A DNA stretch of 64,000 bases from Kitasatospora albolonga (GTDB lineage Bacteria > Actinomycetota > Actinomycetes > Streptomycetales > Streptomycetaceae), in NCBI GenBank assembly GCA_002082585.1, contig CP020563.1, forward strand, positions 7,744,001-7,808,000. The letters are read 5' to 3'. Both the position numbers and the translations under genes were made by a program. The notes under the pieces were generated by a model. It was not told where the DNA came from, did no database searches, and was given only the letters and a program-made list of their open reading frames with translations. Every line of letters begins with the position of its first letter. The stretch's first letter is position 1. Shown here one piece after another: positions 62,814 to 64,000 of this stretch.

Positions 62814-62887
62814 CGTACGTGCCCGGCGTCGACAGCCCTCTCGTACGTGCCCGGCGTCGGCGGTCCTGCCGTACGCGCCCCGGTGCC
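62814..62887. repeat. Three tandem 28-bp units downstream of amidohydrolase
   Basis: Units start at 62814, 62842 and 62870, with the first 18 bp of the first two identical (CGTACGTGCCCGGCGTCG) and the third degenerate. A small hairpin (62901-62907 with 62914-62920, CCGCACC) follows and may terminate the amidohydrolase transcript. A TATTC-N5-GAATA inverted repeat (62954-62968) in the AT-rich stretch beyond is a possible operator for the next gene. Confidence 0.6.
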
Positions 62888-63088
62888 GTGCGGCCCGAAC
62901 CCGCACCGGTCGGGGTGCGGCCCGCCCAGAACAATACGGCGTCTTTTTCGTGTTATTCAGGGCGAATAGGGACATTGGCCCCGTAGGTTGGGGAGATCGC
63001 CAGGTGACCGGCGTCGTACGTCACCCCGACACCGCAACCGGACGCGCGCGCCGGGCCGCCGCTGTTCGAACGAGGAAAGGCAGGGCAG

Positions 63089-64000
63089 GTGAACGTGGTT
63101 GGGATCATCGCCTCCGCTGTGGCCGCGCTGTTCAGCACGGTCGTACTCGCCAAGGGCGTCCGCCGCGCGGCGCTCCGCTGCGGAGCCGGGCGCGAGCCGG
63201 GCGGGCGTCCGTCGCGGGCCGGGGCGGTACGCAGACTGGGCGGCGCCACGGTCGTCCTCGGCGTCGGCGCCGCTGTCGCCGCGGGCTGGGGGCTCGGCGC
63301 GGCGGGCGGCTCCGGCCGTGCCGTCGGAGGGCTGCTGGCGGGGGCCGGAGCCGTCGCCGCCCTGGGGCTCGTCCATGAACTGCGGCCGCTCCCCGTCCCT
63401 CTGCGGCTGGCCGTCCAGACGGGAGCCGCCACCCTCACCGTCTGCCTCGCCGGGCTCTCGCTCGCGGCGGGCGTCCCGGCCGTGATCGGGATCGTCCTCC
63501 TCACCAACGCCTTCGCCCTGCTCGACACCGCCGACGGGGCGCTGGCGACCGTCGGGGCCGTCACCGCCGCCGGGCTGCTCGCCTGCGCCGCCGTCGAGGG
63601 CCTGTCCGGGCCCGCCCTGCTGCCGGCCGCCCTCCTCGCCGGTCTCCTCGGCTTCCTGCTCCACAACTGGCACCCCGCGCGCATCCGCCCCGGCGCGTCC
63701 TGCTCCCTGTTCACCGGATTCGCCCTGGCCTCCTCCGGCGCGCTGCTCCTCGCGGCGGCACCGCCGGAGCGCGCCGCGTGGGCGGCGCTGCCCGTCCTGG
63801 CGACCGTGGCCCTCGCCGACACCGCTCTCGTCCTGGCGTCCCGCCGCCGCGCGTCCCGCCCCCTCCTCCGGAACGCGGGCGACCACATCACGCACCGCCT
63901 GCGCCGGGTCCGCGTCACCGTGCCCGGCACGGCCGTCGTCCTCGGCCTGTGGGCGGTGGTGCCGGTGGTGACCGGGACGCTGGTGTACGGGGGGCTGCTG
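63089..64000 (+). CDS. MraY/WecA-like membrane protein lacking catalytic acidic residues (3' end missing)
   Basis: The frame is open to the window end; 304 residues are visible from GTG 63089 (GAGGAAAGG upstream). There are eight or more hydrophobic helices. The order of motifs fits the polyprenyl-phosphate GlcNAc/MurNAc-1-phosphate transferase family: LGLVHELRPLP where active enzymes have GLxDDxRPL, NAFALLDTADGALA for NAFNLLDGxDGLA, and HPARIRPGASCSLFTGF for PARIFMGDSGSLFLG. Two key acidic sites (DD to HE, GD to GA) are thus changed. It may be an inactive paralogue or one with a different substrate. Confidence 0.7.
   Translation, partial: MNVVGIIASAVAALFSTVVLAKGVRRAALRCGAGREPGGRPSRAGAVRRLGGATVVLGVGAAVAAGWGLGAAGGSGRAVGGLLAGAGAVAALGLVHELRPLPVPLRLAVQTGAATLTVCLAGLSLAAGVPAVIGIVLLTNAFALLDTADGALATVGAVTAAGLLACAAVEGLSGPALLPAALLAGLLGFLLHNWHPARIRPGASCSLFTGFALASSGALLLAAAPPERAAWAALPVLATVALADTALVLASRRRASRPLLRNAGDHITHRLRRVRVTVPGTAVVLGLWAVVPVVTGTLVYGGLL

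Overview
The window is chromosomal DNA of a Streptomyces. Very high GC with G/C-ending codons, GTG and TTG starts, 4-bp ATGA/GTGA stop-start overlaps, ergothioneine and ornithine-lipid genes, DUF397/XRE-DUF5753 and DUF574 families, and a RmdA-type c-di-GMP protein all point there. The stretch from about 20 to 43 kb resembles, from memory, the Streptomyces coelicolor SCO0910-SCO0930 neighbourhood. I see no rRNA, tRNA, CRISPR array, intact insertion sequence or phage, and no NRPS/PKS gene.

0-16 kb: a cut-off DUF6777-type lipoprotein and a PAS-GAF-SpoIIE-HATPase phosphatase; a WS/DGAT acyltransferase; an Fpg/Nei DNA glycosylase; a zinc anti-sigma-like protein; a four-gene set of LytTR regulator, small membrane protein, sodium/solute symporter and LytS-type kinase; an ECF sigma gene overlapping tail-to-tail with a tiny zinc-finger anti-sigma gene; a CapA-like lipoprotein, a universal stress protein, a Tat-type polysaccharide deacetylase and a leucine-rich-repeat-variant protein.

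16-25 kb: a surface locus with a class E/F sortase between two small Ig-like secreted proteins sharing a GGLGGS-TM-Arg tail, then a DUF4239 membrane protein and a polyproline protein. Next come an SCO0930-like repeat lipoprotein, a DUF574 methyltransferase and rmdA.

25-43 kb: a LysR gene divergent from sdhCAB; a resistance-like cassette (UvrA2/DrrC-type ATPase, MFS exporter, divergent CGNR regulator with an operator-like inverted repeat); an LLM oxidoreductase, HAD phosphatase and dodecin; a lone sugar-binding lipoprotein whose promoter carries a DasR-like dre site; olsBA for ornithine lipids; and the overlapping egtABCD operon for ergothioneine.

43-54 kb: an orphan PemK/MazF-like protein, a LacI regulator, thioredoxin with a SigR-type promoter facing a flavin disulfide reductase, an unknown 415-aa protein, and an accessory block of MFS exporter, old-yellow-enzyme reductase and LAL-type regulator with a structured shared promoter.

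54-64 kb: DUF397 and XRE genes, a second DUF574 methyltransferase, a 36-aa microprotein gene coupled to a sigma-like gene, a class I methyltransferase, a stand-alone EF-G domain-IV protein, an iron-box-controlled formyltransferase/DDAH operon, a YtcJ-like amidohydrolase, and the start of a MraY-like membrane protein lacking key acidic residues. Themes are thiol/redox homeostasis (egtABCD, thioredoxin, disulfide reductase), cell surface, and several small regulator-plus-effector modules.
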